DNA of 64,000 nt, taken from positions 124,001-188,000 of the forward strand of contig NZ_PVTP01000003.1 in NCBI RefSeq assembly GCF_003003285.1. Reading direction: 5' to 3'. Made by a program: the position numbers and the translations under genes. Below are positions 40,531-49,356 of the stretch, piece by piece. The stretch's first letter is position 1. Every line of letters begins with the position of its first letter. Below the pieces are notes generated by a model, which saw only the letters and a list, made by a program, of their open reading frames with translations, did no database searches and was not told the origin of the DNA. The DNA comes from Yoonia maritima (GTDB lineage Bacteria > Pseudomonadota > Alphaproteobacteria > Rhodobacterales > Rhodobacteraceae).

Positions 40531-40610
40531 ATGAAGGCGAAGATGCTTATACGCTCATCGCTTTCACCTCCCTGTTGGACTTCGCCGGGCCTTGCGCCCG
40601 GCATTTTTTT
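40531..40610 (+). ncRNA. candidate small RNA with anti-Shine-Dalgarno loop
   Basis: The element has a 5' stem GGCGAAG (40536-40542) pairing with CTTCGCC (40580-40586). The loop contains TTTCACCTCCCTG, complementary to ribosome-binding sites. A terminator GCCGGGC-CTTGC-GCCCGGC (40584-40602) follows, with a run of seven T. A possible promoter is TTGAAT (40497-40502), 17 bases, TATCTC (40520-40525). It could instead be an attenuator-like leader of purL, which starts 155 bases downstream. The boundaries are estimates. Confidence 0.5.
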
Positions 40611-40764
40611 GCCCGGTGCAAACATCCGCGAACGCGACAACGCCCCACGATGATCGTGCAAACCGATATCAACCGCGAACCAACCTAACAAATGACTATT
40701 TATTGACCCTTCCAACCAGCGCAACAAGGCCGTAAAAGGCCGCAACGCTGCTTGGGAGACGACC

Positions 40765-42924
40765 ATGACCGAACCAAAGATCACCGATGAACTGATCGCT
40801 TCACACGGGCTATCGCCTGATGAGTACGAGCGCATCCTAGAGATCATCGGACGCGAGCCAACTTTCACAGAGCTCGGCATCTTTTCGGCCATGTGGAACG
40901 AGCACTGTTCTTACAAGTCTTCCAAGAAATGGCTACGCACCCTGCCAACCGAAGGGCCACAGGTTATTTGCGGCCCAGGTGAAAACGCGGGTATCGTTGA
41001 TATCGGTGACGGTCAGGCCGTGGTTTTCAAGATGGAAAGCCACAACCACCCGTCCTACATCGAACCTTACCAAGGCGCGGCAACTGGTGTAGGTGGCATC
41101 CTGCGCGATGTCTTTACAATGGGTGCCCGCCCTATCGCTGCGATGAACTCGCTCTCGTTCGGGCAACCTGACCACCATAAAACCCGGCAGCTTGTAAACG
41201 GCGTTGTTGCTGGTGTTGGTGGTTATGGAAACTGCTTTGGCGTTCCTATGGTTGGCGGCGAAGTTCGCTTTGACCCTGCTTACAATGGCAACTGCCTTGT
41301 GAACGCATTTGCTGCGGGCTTGGCCGATACGGATAAGATCTTCTACTCCGCTGCTTCCGGCGTCGGCATGCCCGTTGTTTATCTGGGCGCAAAAACCGGC
41401 CGTGACGGTGTTGGCGGCGCGACAATGGCGTCCGCAGAATTTGACGACACTATAGAAGAAAAACGCCCAACCGTTCAGGTTGGTGACCCGTTCACCGAAA
41501 AACGCCTGATGGAAGCCACACTTGAATTGATGGCAACGGGCGCTGTGATCTCGATCCAAGATATGGGCGCGGCTGGCCTGACCTGCTCTGCAGTTGAAAT
41601 GGGTGACAAAGGTGGACTTGGCGTTACGCTGCACCTTGAAAACGTGCCGCAGCGCGAAGAAAACATGACCGCCTATGAGATGATGCTTTCAGAGTCTCAG
41701 GAACGTATGTTGATGGTTCTCAAGCCAGAGCTGGAAGCCGAAGCACGTGCTGTATTCGAAAAATGGGACCTCGATTTCGCGATCGTTGGTGAAACCATCG
41801 CCGAAGATCGGTTCATTATTCTACACAACGGTGAGGTAAAAGCCGACCTGCCGCTGGCCACATTGTCTGGTTCCGCACCAGAATATGACCGCCCATGGGT
41901 CCCGACCCCTGCAGCCGAACCTTTGACTGATGTTCCCGGTGTTCTGCCAATCGATGGCCTAAAGGCCCTGATTAGCAGCCCGAACTACGCAGGCAAGCAA
42001 TGGGTGTATGAACAATACGACCAGCAAGTCATGGGCGATACTGCACGTACACCGGGCGCAGGCTCAGGCATCGTGCGCGTCCACGGCACCGATAAATCGC
42101 TGGCCTTCACCAGCGACGTGACACCGCGCTACGTTAAAGCCAACCCTGTTGAAGGCGGCAAACAAGCCGTCGCCGAAGCCTACCGCAACCTAACGGCTGT
42201 TGGCGCGACACCGCTTGCGACAACCGACAACATGAACTTTGGGAACCCAGAAAAGCCAGAAATCATGGGCCAATTCGTTGGCGCAATCCAAGGGATCGGC
42301 GAAGCAGTCAAAGCTTTGGATATGCCAATCGTATCGGGCAACGTGTCGCTCTATAACGAAACAGACGGCAAAGGCATCCTACCAACCCCTACCATTGGTG
42401 CTGTCGGGATCATCCGCAACACAGCAGACATGATCAACGGCCAAATCCGTGAAGGTCACGTTCTGTTGCTTGTCGGTGAAACGGCCGGTCACCTCGGTCA
42501 GTCCGCCCTACTCGCCGAAGTGTACGGCCGTGTAGAAGGCGATGCACCGCATGTCGATCTGGCCGCAGAAAAGCGCAACGGCGACTTTATCCGTGCAAAC
42601 CACGAAATGATCGCGGCCTGCACCGACCTAAGCGACGGCGGCCTTGCACTGGCGGCGTTTGAGCTGGCTGAAGCAGCGGGCGTTGGTGTCAGCATTGATG
42701 CCGAAGACACACCGACGCTATTTGGCGAAGACCAAGCCCGCTATCTGATTGGCTGTAACTTCGACATGGCCGAAGCACTGATGATCGCAGCATCTGAGGC
42801 GGGCGTTCCATTGACTATGGTTGGCAAAGTCGGCGGCGAAACGATCAGCTTTGGCCAATACGAGGCACCGCTTAGCGAACTTGCGCATACATTCAGAACA
42901 TCCTTCGCCGACGCTGTCGCGTAA
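40765..42924 (+). CDS. purL: phosphoribosylformylglycinamidine synthase subunit PurL
   Basis: A 719-aa synthase subunit of the small-PurL type that works with PurQ and PurS to turn FGAR into FGAM in purine synthesis. It has the start [41 protein letters not shown] with the catalytic histidine, [43 protein letters not shown], and the second AIRS-like half ([36 protein letters not shown]). GGGAGAC precedes the ATG. No purQ or purS is seen in this window. Confidence 0.97.
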   Translation: MTEPKITDELIASHGLSPDEYERILEIIGREPTFTELGIFSAMWNEHCSYKSSKKWLRTLPTEGPQVICGPGENAGIVDIGDGQAVVFKMESHNHPSYIEPYQGAATGVGGILRDVFTMGARPIAAMNSLSFGQPDHHKTRQLVNGVVAGVGGYGNCFGVPMVGGEVRFDPAYNGNCLVNAFAAGLADTDKIFYSAASGVGMPVVYLGAKTGRDGVGGATMASAEFDDTIEEKRPTVQVGDPFTEKRLMEATLELMATGAVISIQDMGAAGLTCSAVEMGDKGGLGVTLHLENVPQREENMTAYEMMLSESQERMLMVLKPELEAEARAVFEKWDLDFAIVGETIAEDRFIILHNGEVKADLPLATLSGSAPEYDRPWVPTPAAEPLTDVPGVLPIDGLKALISSPNYAGKQWVYEQYDQQVMGDTARTPGAGSGIVRVHGTDKSLAFTSDVTPRYVKANPVEGGKQAVAEAYRNLTAVGATPLATTDNMNFGNPEKPEIMGQFVGAIQGIGEAVKALDMPIVSGNVSLYNETDGKGILPTPTIGAVGIIRNTADMINGQIREGHVLLLVGETAGHLGQSALLAEVYGRVEGDAPHVDLAAEKRNGDFIRANHEMIAACTDLSDGGLALAAFELAEAAGVGVSIDAEDTPTLFGEDQARYLIGCNFDMAEALMIAASEAGVPLTMVGKVGGETISFGQYEAPLSELAHTFRTSFADAVA

Positions 42925-42950
42925 AATTCTGAAACCGCTAAAACTATTCA

Positions 42951-42982
42951 GCCGGGCGTGGCCTCTTGCCGCCCCGGTTTTG
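42951..42982 (+). terminator. probable terminator after purL
   Basis: CCGGG-CG-TGG pairs imperfectly with CCGCCCCGG across a CCTCTTG loop and is followed by TTTTG. It is weaker than other terminators in the window. Confidence 0.5.
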
Positions 42983-43020
42983 CGTGCCTAGATTATAGGT
43001 AACCGACCAAAGGACTTCTT

Positions 43021-43257
43021 ATGCCGATCACCGCCAACGAAATCGAAACTCTCCTTCGCGAAAGTTTTCCAGAAGCCACCATTAACGTCCAAGGCGATGA
43101 TGGCGCGCATTTCGCAGCCGAAGTGATCGACGAAAGCTTTCGGGGTAAAAACAGGGTTCAGCAACAACGCGCTGTCTATGCAGCCTTAAAAGGCAAAATG
43201 GATGGAAGCCAAGGCGAATTACACGCCCTAGCCCTCACAACCAAAATTCCAGAATAA
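43021..43257 (+). CDS. BolA/IbaG family protein
   Basis: A 78-aa BolA-fold protein ([57 protein letters not shown]). Members with this length pair with monothiol glutaredoxins to form iron-sulfur-bridged complexes that act in iron sensing or cluster delivery. That pairing is supported here by the glutaredoxin gene 11 bases downstream. The conserved histidine in GAHF and the HALAL segment near the end are present. AAGGACTTCTT precedes the ATG. Confidence 0.92.
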   Translation: MPITANEIETLLRESFPEATINVQGDDGAHFAAEVIDESFRGKNRVQQQRAVYAALKGKMDGSQGELHALALTTKIPE

Positions 43258-43268
43258 GGACCATACTC

Positions 43269-43628
43269 ATGAGCGCCGAAATCCAAATCAAAGATACCGT
43301 CACTAACAACAACGTCGTGCTTTTCATGAAAGGTACGAAATCCATGCCGCAGTGCGGGTTTTCTTCGCGTGTTGCGGGCGTTCTGAACTTTATGAGCGTC
43401 GATTTTGCTGACGTGAACGTTCTTGCCGATGACGAAATCCGCCAAGGCATCAAGGATTACTCCGACTGGCCGACAATCCCTCAGCTTTACGTCAAAGGCG
43501 AATTTGTTGGCGGCTGCGACATCATCACCGAAATGATGCTGTCAGGCGAATTGGACACATTGTTCACAGAGAACGGCGTTGCCTTCGACAAAGACGCCGC
43601 TGACAAAATCCGCGAAGCCAACGCATAG
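43269..43628 (+). CDS. grxD: monothiol glutaredoxin (Grx4 type)
   Basis: A 119-aa CGFS-type glutaredoxin that carries [2Fe-2S] clusters. The motif is in [24 protein letters not shown], cysteine at about residue 31. The glutathione-binding [23 protein letters not shown] follows. It is co-transcribed with the BolA-type gene and followed by a terminator, so the pair probably forms a BolA-Grx iron-sulfur module. Confidence 0.95.
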   Translation: MSAEIQIKDTVTNNNVVLFMKGTKSMPQCGFSSRVAGVLNFMSVDFADVNVLADDEIRQGIKDYSDWPTIPQLYVKGEFVGGCDIITEMMLSGELDTLFTENGVAFDKDAADKIREANA

Positions 43629-43652
43629 CCACTGCCATTGAATAGCTTAGTG

Positions 43653-43680
43653 ATGCCGGGTGTTTGCGCCCGGCATTTTT
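43653..43680 (+). terminator. terminator after grxD
   Basis: ATGCCGGG-TGTTTGCG-CCCGGCAT, an 8-bp perfect stem, followed by TTTT. It may also serve the convergent zapA transcript because A-rich sequence is lacking on that side only in part. Confidence 0.88.
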
Positions 43681-43699
43681 CGTTTACTAAGCGGTTAAA

Positions 43700-44089
43700 C
43701 TACGCCTGCCCGTCGACTTGATCAGCCAAGGCTTCGGCGCGGGCCGCGATTTCCGCCAGCGCATCTTTCACAGCAGCAGGCACCACGGGCACCTCTACAC
43801 GTTCAGGAACCGGCGCAGGCTGCGACCGCAGTGTTTTCAGCTCTGAACGCAACGCCTCAACCTCGGTCTGTGCTTTGTTCAGCTTGGCATCTAAACCAAC
43901 AGTCTTATCCGCTAACATCAAACCAGCCATAAGCAGCATACGTGCCTCGGGCATACGGCCCATTTGGTCAGCCAGATGGGATGCTTCGCCATCAAGCATT
44001 GCCGCAGCGGACTGCAAAAATGCTTCTTCACCAGCCTGACACGCCACTTCAAAGCTGCGGCCCCCAATCGAAATCTCAACCTGCGGCAT
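43700..44089 (-). CDS. zapA: cell division protein ZapA
   Basis: A 129-aa ZapA-like protein that binds and bundles FtsZ filaments. The N-terminal domain is typical (PQVEISIGGRSFEVACQAGEEAFLQSAAAMLDGEASHLADQMGRMPEARMLLMAGLMLADKTVGL). A coiled coil (about 66-95) and an Ala/Pro/Val-rich tail that is longer than in E. coli ZapA (109 aa) follow. GGAGG precedes the ATG. The start lies 14 bases inside the upstream coiled-coil gene. Confidence 0.9.
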   Translation of the reverse strand: MPQVEISIGGRSFEVACQAGEEAFLQSAAAMLDGEASHLADQMGRMPEARMLLMAGLMLADKTVGLDAKLNKAQTEVEALRSELKTLRSQPAPVPERVEVPVVPAAVKDALAEIAARAEALADQVDGQA

Positions 44090-44543
44090 GGGGTGCCTCC
44101 TCGACCAGTGGTTTTAGTTCAGACAAGATCGCGTCGATCTCGGTTGCTTCGGCGTTTCTCTGATCTTGCAGTGCCTTAAGCTCTGCGGCCACAGCTTCGT
44201 TGACCAATTCAGGCGACAGCCCTTGGGTAACAGCATCGCGCAATTTAGTGTTCATTTCGCGCATTTGGGCATTTGAAGCACGCAATGTTTGAAGCTGTGC
44301 ATCATAGGCGGCAAGCTGCGCACGTTGCTTTTCAACACGTTCCGTTAGGCTCGCGACTTGGGTGTCTTGGCGATCTTTCAGCGCCCGCACACGTTCGACC
44401 AATTCCGCATTCGCGGCACGTTCGCTTTGCAGCGCAGCGTGTAGCCCGGCATCAGAATCGCCACTGCTTTGGCTTTCGATACCACGCCTAATGCGATCCA
44501 AGGCCGTCGTGATACGGCCTTCTAATGTACTAATATCACTCAT
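44076..44543 (-). CDS. coiled-coil protein upstream of zapA
   Basis: A 155-aa protein that is mostly helical coiled coil (about residues 35-105, ALQSERAANAELVERVRALKDRQDTQVASLTERVEKQRAQLAAYDAQLQTL). It has an N-terminal helix (STLEGRITTALDRIRRGI) and a last helix rich in Glu. The gene regularly precedes zapA in Rhodobacteraceae; a ZapB-like partner role is tempting but not proven. ATG 44543 has AAGGA upstream and is preferred to the ATG at 44564. It is divergent from tkt with about 260 bases between. Confidence 0.72.
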   Translation of the reverse strand: MSDISTLEGRITTALDRIRRGIESQSSGDSDAGLHAALQSERAANAELVERVRALKDRQDTQVASLTERVEKQRAQLAAYDAQLQTLRASNAQMREMNTKLRDAVTQGLSPELVNEAVAAELKALQDQRNAEATEIDAILSELKPLVEEAPHAAG

Positions 44544-44802
44544 CCGCTCGTCCTTTTGGCCCACCTGCGCCGAGGCGTGCGCCCGCCATTCATATTGCTG
44601 TGATCCGACTAACGCTGAATTTTGTCTTCAGTCTTTCGTCATCTTGCCGAATCGTGCCCCTTGGTGATCAGACTAAGCGATACCGGAGTGGGCAGCAAAT
44701 CACAGCAGCTAAGGAAATTGAACGGCTTAACCGTCGCGCTTGATCTTGGGGGTCACCCTGATATGACGCTGACAAGCAAGACATTCACCTTTGGAATAGG
44801 AC

Positions 44803-46830
44803 GTGACCACCTTGGATATTAAAGCCCTGCGTACAGCCCACCCTGAACACTGGAACAAAGCGGCTGCTATTCGCACACTGACGCTCGATGCTGTCGCTGC
44901 TGCGAACTCTGGCCACTCTGGTATGCCTATGGGCATGGCCGACGTTGCCACCGTATTATTTGAAAAGCACCTTAAGTTCGACCCAAAGGCCCCTGCTTGG
45001 CCCGACCGCGACCGTTTCATCCTGTCTGCTGGCCACGGCTCTATGCTGCTTTATTCGCTGATGTACCTGACAGGCTACGAAGACATCACGCTTGATCAGA
45101 TCAAGGACTTCCGCCAATGGGGCGCGAAAACCGCTGGTCACCCTGAATTCGGCCACGCACGTGGGATTGAAACAACCACAGGTCCGCTGGGCCAAGGTAT
45201 CGCGAACTCTGTCGGTTTTGCGATCGCCGAAGAAATTCAGCGCGCGACTTGGGGCAAAAAGATCATTGATCACCACACCTACGTGATCGCTGGTGACGGT
45301 TGCCTGATGGAAGGAGTCAGCCAAGAGGCCATCGGCCTTGCTGGTATGCAAAAGCTGGGTCACCTGTGTGTTCTTTGGGACAACAACAACATCACCATCG
45401 ACGGCACCGTTGATATGGCTGACATCACTGACCAACCTGCCCGCTTTGCGGCATCCGGCTGGCATGTTCAGTCAATTGATGGCCATGATCCAGAAGCAAT
45501 TGATGCGGCAATCACAGCTGCCAAGGCTGATCCACGCCCATCTATGATCGCATGCAAAACCCACATCGCTTTGGGTCACGCGGCACAGGACACTCCAAAA
45601 GGTCACGGCGCACTTACTAACGCTGACCAATTGAAAGCGACCAAAGAGCTTTACGGCGCACCTTTGGGTGACTTCGAAGTCGCTGCTGACGTCAAAGCCC
45701 AGTGGGAAGCCATCGGCGCACGCGGTGCAGAAACCCGCGCAGCTTGGGAAGAACGCTTTGCGACCCTTTCCGGTACGAAGCAAGCCGAGTTCAACCGCGC
45801 CTACGCTGGCGAAGCACCGAAAAAGCTGTCAGCCACAATCCGTGCGCTGAAAAAGCAAGTCAGCGAAGACCAACCAAAAGTAGCGACACGCAAGTCGTCA
45901 GAACTGACACTGCAAGCTGTTAACCCGATCATGAATGAGACTATCGGCGGCTCTGCTGACTTGACGGGTTCAAACAACACGCTGACTGCGGACATGGGTA
46001 TCTTCAACCCAGAGAACCGCAAAGGTCGCTACATTTACTACGGTGTGCGCGAACACGGTATGGCGGCGGCAATGAACGGCATGGCGCTGCATGGCGGCGC
46101 ACGCCCTTACGGCGGTACATTCATGTGCTTTACTGACTATGCACGTGGCGCAATGCGCCTGTCAGCGCTGATGGGTATTCCGACAACCTATGTCATGACG
46201 CACGACAGCATCGGTCTTGGCGAAGATGGCCCAACCCACCAGCCGGTTGAACACCTTGCCATGATGCGCGCGACGCCAAACACCCACGTATTCCGCCCTG
46301 CGGATACCGTGGAAACGGCCGAAAGCTGGGAAATGGCCCTGACATCGACAAGCACACCTTCTGTGCTGTGCCTGTCACGTCAGAACCTGCCGACTGTCCG
46401 GACCGAGCACAAAACCAAGAACCTGACCGCCCAAGGCGCGTATGTTCTGGCCGAAGCAACCGGCAAGCGTCAGGCGATCTTGATGGCGACTGGTTCCGAA
46501 GTCGAAGTCGCACTTGCGGCACGCGAACTTCTAGAAGCTGAAGGCATCGGTACACGTGTCGTTTCAATGCCATGCTGGGAACTGTTCGAAGCCCAAGACG
46601 AATCCTACCGCAAGCGCGTCTTGCCTGCTGGCCCAGTGCGCGTGGCTATCGAAGCAGGCGTGCGCCTAGGTTGGGACAAATGGCTGATGGGCGAACGTGG
46701 CAACAACAAAAAGGCAGGCTTTGTTGGCATGCCTGGCTTTGGTGCCTCTGCCCCAGCAGAACGTCTGTTCGAAGAGTTCGGCATTACTGCCAAAGACACA
46801 GCTGATCTGGTTAAATCCCTAATCAAATAA
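44803..46830 (+). CDS. tkt: transketolase
   Basis: A 675-aa thiamine-diphosphate enzyme of the pentose phosphate pathway that moves two-carbon units between sugar phosphates. Key parts are [22 protein letters not shown], the TPP-binding [13 protein letters not shown]...LWDNNNI (about residues 164-197), [15 protein letters not shown] and [11 protein letters not shown]. The start is unusual: a GTG at 44803, or a TTG three codons later (44812) where many homologues begin with MDIKALR-like residues; AGGA lies 10 bases before the TTG. A long hairpin follows the stop. Confidence 0.95.
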   Translation: MTTLDIKALRTAHPEHWNKAAAIRTLTLDAVAAANSGHSGMPMGMADVATVLFEKHLKFDPKAPAWPDRDRFILSAGHGSMLLYSLMYLTGYEDITLDQIKDFRQWGAKTAGHPEFGHARGIETTTGPLGQGIANSVGFAIAEEIQRATWGKKIIDHHTYVIAGDGCLMEGVSQEAIGLAGMQKLGHLCVLWDNNNITIDGTVDMADITDQPARFAASGWHVQSIDGHDPEAIDAAITAAKADPRPSMIACKTHIALGHAAQDTPKGHGALTNADQLKATKELYGAPLGDFEVAADVKAQWEAIGARGAETRAAWEERFATLSGTKQAEFNRAYAGEAPKKLSATIRALKKQVSEDQPKVATRKSSELTLQAVNPIMNETIGGSADLTGSNNTLTADMGIFNPENRKGRYIYYGVREHGMAAAMNGMALHGGARPYGGTFMCFTDYARGAMRLSALMGIPTTYVMTHDSIGLGEDGPTHQPVEHLAMMRATPNTHVFRPADTVETAESWEMALTSTSTPSVLCLSRQNLPTVRTEHKTKNLTAQGAYVLAEATGKRQAILMATGSEVEVALAARELLEAEGIGTRVVSMPCWELFEAQDESYRKRVLPAGPVRVAIEAGVRLGWDKWLMGERGNNKKAGFVGMPGFGASAPAERLFEEFGITAKDTADLVKSLIK

Positions 46831-46835
46831 GCTAT

Positions 46836-46876
46836 CACCGCTCAGCCGAGGATTACCTTGGCTGAGCGGTGCTTTG
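46836..46876 (+). terminator. hairpin terminator after tkt
   Basis: A 16-bp stem with one G-U pair (arms 46836-46851 and 46856-46871, CACCGCTCAGCC...) and a 4-base loop, followed by CTTTGC. The T-run is poor but the stem is very stable. It lies between the convergent tkt and DUF808 genes. Confidence 0.7.
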
Positions 46877-46880
46877 CTGA

Positions 46881-47828
46881 TTATCCCGGCATTACCTTGC
46901 GCCAAATAGGTGCAATGATCTTGGTTCCCACGGGGATCAGCACGATTCCGAGCGCAAGACCAAACACCCCATCCATTCCGGCAGTTGCGAACCACTTAGT
47001 GGTAGCTTGGAACGATGCTGGCACTTGATGCGCTGCGATCTCTGCCCAGTCATGGATTTGATGGCCTAGCCACGAAAACCCTATTTCCTCTAGCCCGTGG
47101 ACGATGATCGACCCGCCGACCCAAAGCATCGCAGCCGTACCAACCCACGTCAGAACCAATAGAAAACCCGGCATACCGTGAACGAGACCACGCCCCATAG
47201 CGCGGGTCGCGCCCAACCGGCCCTTACTTGCCATGGCTAGCCCAACGTCATCAGCTTTGACGATCAACGCAACTGCACCATAGACCAGCGCGGTAATCCC
47301 AAATGCGACAACAACTAATGTGCCCGCTTGCATCCAAATGCTTGGGCTATCAATCGCTGCCAGCGCAATCGTCATGATTTCAGCTGACAGAATGAAGTCT
47401 GTCTTGATGGCGCCTTGGACTTTTTCTTCTTCCAAATGCGCAGGATCGCCTACATCTTCATAACCGTCGTGGTGCGACGAAAACGCATGGGTGATCTTTT
47501 CAGCACCTTCAAAGCACAGATACCCCCCGCCCAACATCAACAGCAGTGGAATAAGCCAAGGCGCGAACGCTGACAGCAAAAGCCCCGCTGGCAGCAAAAA
47601 CACCAGCTTGTTCTTAATCGACCCAAACGCAATGCGGCCAACGATTGGCAGCTCACGATCCGCAGAAAACCCGTGCACATATTTTGGGGTTACCGCGGCA
47701 TCATCAATCACCGCGCCCGCGGCTTGCGCCCCGGCCTTTGTCGCCTGCCCGATCACATCATCAACCGATGCCGCCGCTACTTTGGCAATGGCCGCCACAT
47801 CGTCAAGCAACGCAAGTAATCCGCTCAT
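46881..47828 (-). CDS. DUF808 family inner-membrane protein
   Basis: A 315-aa membrane protein of the DUF808 (YedI-like) family. It starts MSGLLALLDDVAAIAKVAAASVDDVIGQATKAGAQAAGAVIDDAAVTPKYVHGF, the conserved cytoplasmic head. Five or more membrane segments follow, with LLMLGGGYLCFEGAEKI (about residue 95-112) as the family signature. The function is unknown. It stands alone, convergent with tkt; its start region borders the gap operator zone, so the 190 bases between hold promoters for both directions. Confidence 0.9.
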   Translation of the reverse strand: MSGLLALLDDVAAIAKVAAASVDDVIGQATKAGAQAAGAVIDDAAVTPKYVHGFSADRELPIVGRIAFGSIKNKLVFLLPAGLLLSAFAPWLIPLLLMLGGGYLCFEGAEKITHAFSSHHDGYEDVGDPAHLEEEKVQGAIKTDFILSAEIMTIALAAIDSPSIWMQAGTLVVVAFGITALVYGAVALIVKADDVGLAMASKGRLGATRAMGRGLVHGMPGFLLVLTWVGTAAMLWVGGSIIVHGLEEIGFSWLGHQIHDWAEIAAHQVPASFQATTKWFATAGMDGVFGLALGIVLIPVGTKIIAPIWRKVMPG

Positions 47829-47894
47829 GTTCCGCCCCTAAGTTTGATTCGTCAGTCAATGTAGCGCAACCGTGCGATGTGCCAAGCCCCATAC

Positions 47895-47938
47895 GTTAGC
47901 GAAAACAGTTAGCGCAACCATCAAAAGTTAACGCTAAC
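47895..47938. promoter_or_regulatory. cluster of GTTAGCG-type operator sites upstream of the first gap gene
   Basis: Three copies lie in 44 bases: GTTAGCG (47895-47901), GTTAGCGCAAC (47908-47918) and GTTAACGCTAAC (47927-47938). The last is one base away from the palindrome GTTAGCGCTAAC. Such palindromes with a central CG/GC step are typical of LacI-family regulators. A possible -10 TATATG follows at 47947-47952. The same motif recurs before the second gap gene. Confidence 0.6.
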
Positions 47939-48021
47939 ATGTTGATTATATGACCTTTTTGCCTTTTCCAAACCCCATTCATTGCCTATGGAAACTTAAC
48001 ACCGCGATATGGAGCAAGAGC

Positions 48022-49023
48022 ATGACAGTCACCATCGGTATCAATGGATTTGGGCGGATCGGCCGCTGTACGCTCGCGCATATCGCCGAAGCCGCGCGCA
48101 ATGATGTTCAGGTTGTCAAAATTAATGCGACTGGCCCGATTGAGACAAATGCCCACCTTCTAAAATACGATAGCGTCCACGGTCGTTTCGGCAGCCCGAT
48201 CAAGGTTGACGGAAACACCCTTGATCTCGGACGTGGCCCAATTGACGTCATGTCGACGTACAACCCCGAAGAACTTGATTGGTCCGGCGTCGATGTCGTT
48301 TTGGAATGCACCGGCAAATTCAACGACGGCGAAAAATCAAATATCCACTTAGAGCGCGGCGCAAAAAAGGTTCTGATTTCGGCACCGGCAACGAATGTTG
48401 ACCGCACCGTCGTCTATGGTGTGAACCACCGCGACCTATTGGCCAGCGAACGCATGGTTTCGAACGGTTCTTGCACGACCAATTGCCTAGCTCCACTCGC
48501 CAAAGTCCTAAATGATGCCATCGGAATTGAACGCGGCATCATGACCACGATCCACAGCTACACTGGTGACCAACCCACTCTCGACCGCCGGCACAGCGAT
48601 CTTTACCGCGCGCGCGCCGCAGCCATGGCAATGATCCCGACATCAACCGGTGCCGCCAAAGCATTGGGCGAAGTCCTACCAGAGCTGTCAGGCAAGCTTG
48701 ACGGCACCGCAATGCGCGTCCCTACCCCCAACGTAAGCGCGGTAGACCTGACGTTTGAAGCTGGTAAATCAGTTTCCGTCGAAGACGTGAACGCAATCGT
48801 GGCTGAGGCCGCGAATGGCTACATGGGCATGGTCATGTCATACGACGACGAAGCCAAAGTCAGCATCGACTTTAACCACACCACACAAAGCAGCATCTTT
48901 GCACCGGACCAAACAAAGGTCGTCGGCGGCAAAACTGTGCGCGTACTGGCATGGTACGACAATGAATGGGGCTTCTCGTCACGCATGGCTGATGTCGCCG
49001 CGACGATGGGACGTTTGAACTAA
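48022..49023 (+). CDS. gap: glyceraldehyde-3-phosphate dehydrogenase, paralogue 1 (Ala36, possibly NADP-preferring)
   Basis: A 333-aa GAPDH. The nucleotide domain starts [14 protein letters not shown], and the catalytic Cys151 is in SNGSCTTNCLAPL with the partner histidine in THSYTGDQ-like [25 protein letters not shown] ends the catalytic part. Where NAD-specific enzymes have Asp after the second beta strand (the classic Asp32), this protein has Ala36 (VVKINATGPIET). Loss of that Asp is known from NADP-dependent GapB of Bacillus, so NADP use and a gluconeogenic role are possible. GGAGCAAGAGC precedes ATG 48022. Confidence 0.93.
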   Translation: MTVTIGINGFGRIGRCTLAHIAEAARNDVQVVKINATGPIETNAHLLKYDSVHGRFGSPIKVDGNTLDLGRGPIDVMSTYNPEELDWSGVDVVLECTGKFNDGEKSNIHLERGAKKVLISAPATNVDRTVVYGVNHRDLLASERMVSNGSCTTNCLAPLAKVLNDAIGIERGIMTTIHSYTGDQPTLDRRHSDLYRARAAAMAMIPTSTGAAKALGEVLPELSGKLDGTAMRVPTPNVSAVDLTFEAGKSVSVEDVNAIVAEAANGYMGMVMSYDDEAKVSIDFNHTTQSSIFAPDQTKVVGGKTVRVLAWYDNEWGFSSRMADVAATMGRLN

Positions 49024-49058
49024 AGCGTTCACCTTTTCGAAACTGAAAATACGATAAC

Positions 49059-49135
49059 ACCTGTCTAGGCATCGGGTTTCCCGATCTTAGCCTGAAACCA
49101 ACTTTACGTTTCAGGCTCAAGCAAGCTAGACAGGT
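49059..49135 (+). promoter_or_regulatory. predicted three-way-junction RNA covering a ribosome-binding site
   Basis: Three perfect stems nest in 77 bases. The closing stem P1 is ACCTGTCTAG (49059-49068) with CTAGACAGGT (49126-49135). P2 is ATCGGG (49071-49076) with CCCGAT (49080-49085), loop TTT. P3 is AGCCTGAAAC (49089-49098) with GTTTCAGGCT (49108-49117), loop of 9. The joining segments are GC, CTT and 8 bases (CAAGCAAG). The 3' strand of P1 contains the only Shine-Dalgarno-like word (CAGG) before the 47-aa gene. No T-run follows, so it is not a plain terminator. Confidence 0.65.
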
Positions 49136-49138
49136 AGC

Positions 49139-49282
49139 ATGACCAACACCATTGCATTCATTCTTGCTGTACTCATCATGGGCTTTGTCGCCCTTGATCA
49201 TTACGTGCTGGAATGGGGCAGTGTACCGTTCCTATTTCGTAAGCTAATCGATCTAATTGACTACATCGCAATCTGGCGCTGA
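49139..49282 (+). CDS. 47-aa single-span membrane protein between the gap genes
   Basis: ATG at 49139, stop TGA at 49280-49282. The protein starts MTNTIAFILAVLIMGFVALD (one membrane helix, about residues 4-19) and ends FLFRKLIDLIDYIAIWR, an amphipathic, aromatic tail. Small proteins of this layout occur at the same place in other Rhodobacteraceae, sometimes labelled as GAPDH by transfer from the neighbours (recalled, not checked). A CAGG site lies 4 bases upstream and is base-paired in the predicted RNA structure at 49059-49135. The function is unknown. Confidence 0.72.
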   Translation: MTNTIAFILAVLIMGFVALDHYVLEWGSVPFLFRKLIDLIDYIAIWR

Positions 49283-49319
49283 TACCGATCTACGGTTGAC
49301 CTTTTCGGATAAATCGCAA

Positions 49320-49333
49320 TGTTAGCGCCAACA
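49320..49333. promoter_or_regulatory. GTTAGCGC-type operator upstream of the second gap gene
   Basis: TGTTAGCGCCAACA differs by one base from the palindrome TGTTAGCGCTAACA. It lies 23 bases before the gap ATG and next to a TTGACC word (49296-49301) that could be the -35 element, so a bound protein would cover the -10/start region. It is the same motif as in the cluster before the first gap gene. Confidence 0.65.
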
Positions 49334-49356
49334 GTCATCCTTTAGGAGATACCATC

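Larger units (their letters stand above)
40241..40764. other. gene-free structured region between lysR and purL
   Basis: 524 bases without a convincing gene. From left to right it holds two interleaved long stems (40340-40396), a perfect 9-bp inverted repeat with extension (40449-40478), a related inverted repeat (40489-40512), and an sRNA-like element ending in a strong terminator (40531-40610). About 155 bases of unremarkable sequence then lead to the purL ribosome-binding site GGGAGAC. Short frames in this region run through the terminator and are not believed. Confidence 0.6.

Noticed and set aside
40428-40688. Short plus-strand frames across the lysR-purL gap (also a 50-codon frame from 40501)
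   Set aside because: They run straight through a strong terminator hairpin and its T-run, giving the PGLAPGIF-type false peptide often read from such hairpins.
43629-43699. 6S RNA next to zapA, as in some bacteria
   Set aside because: The space holds only the grxD terminator; there is no room for a 150-base or longer RNA.
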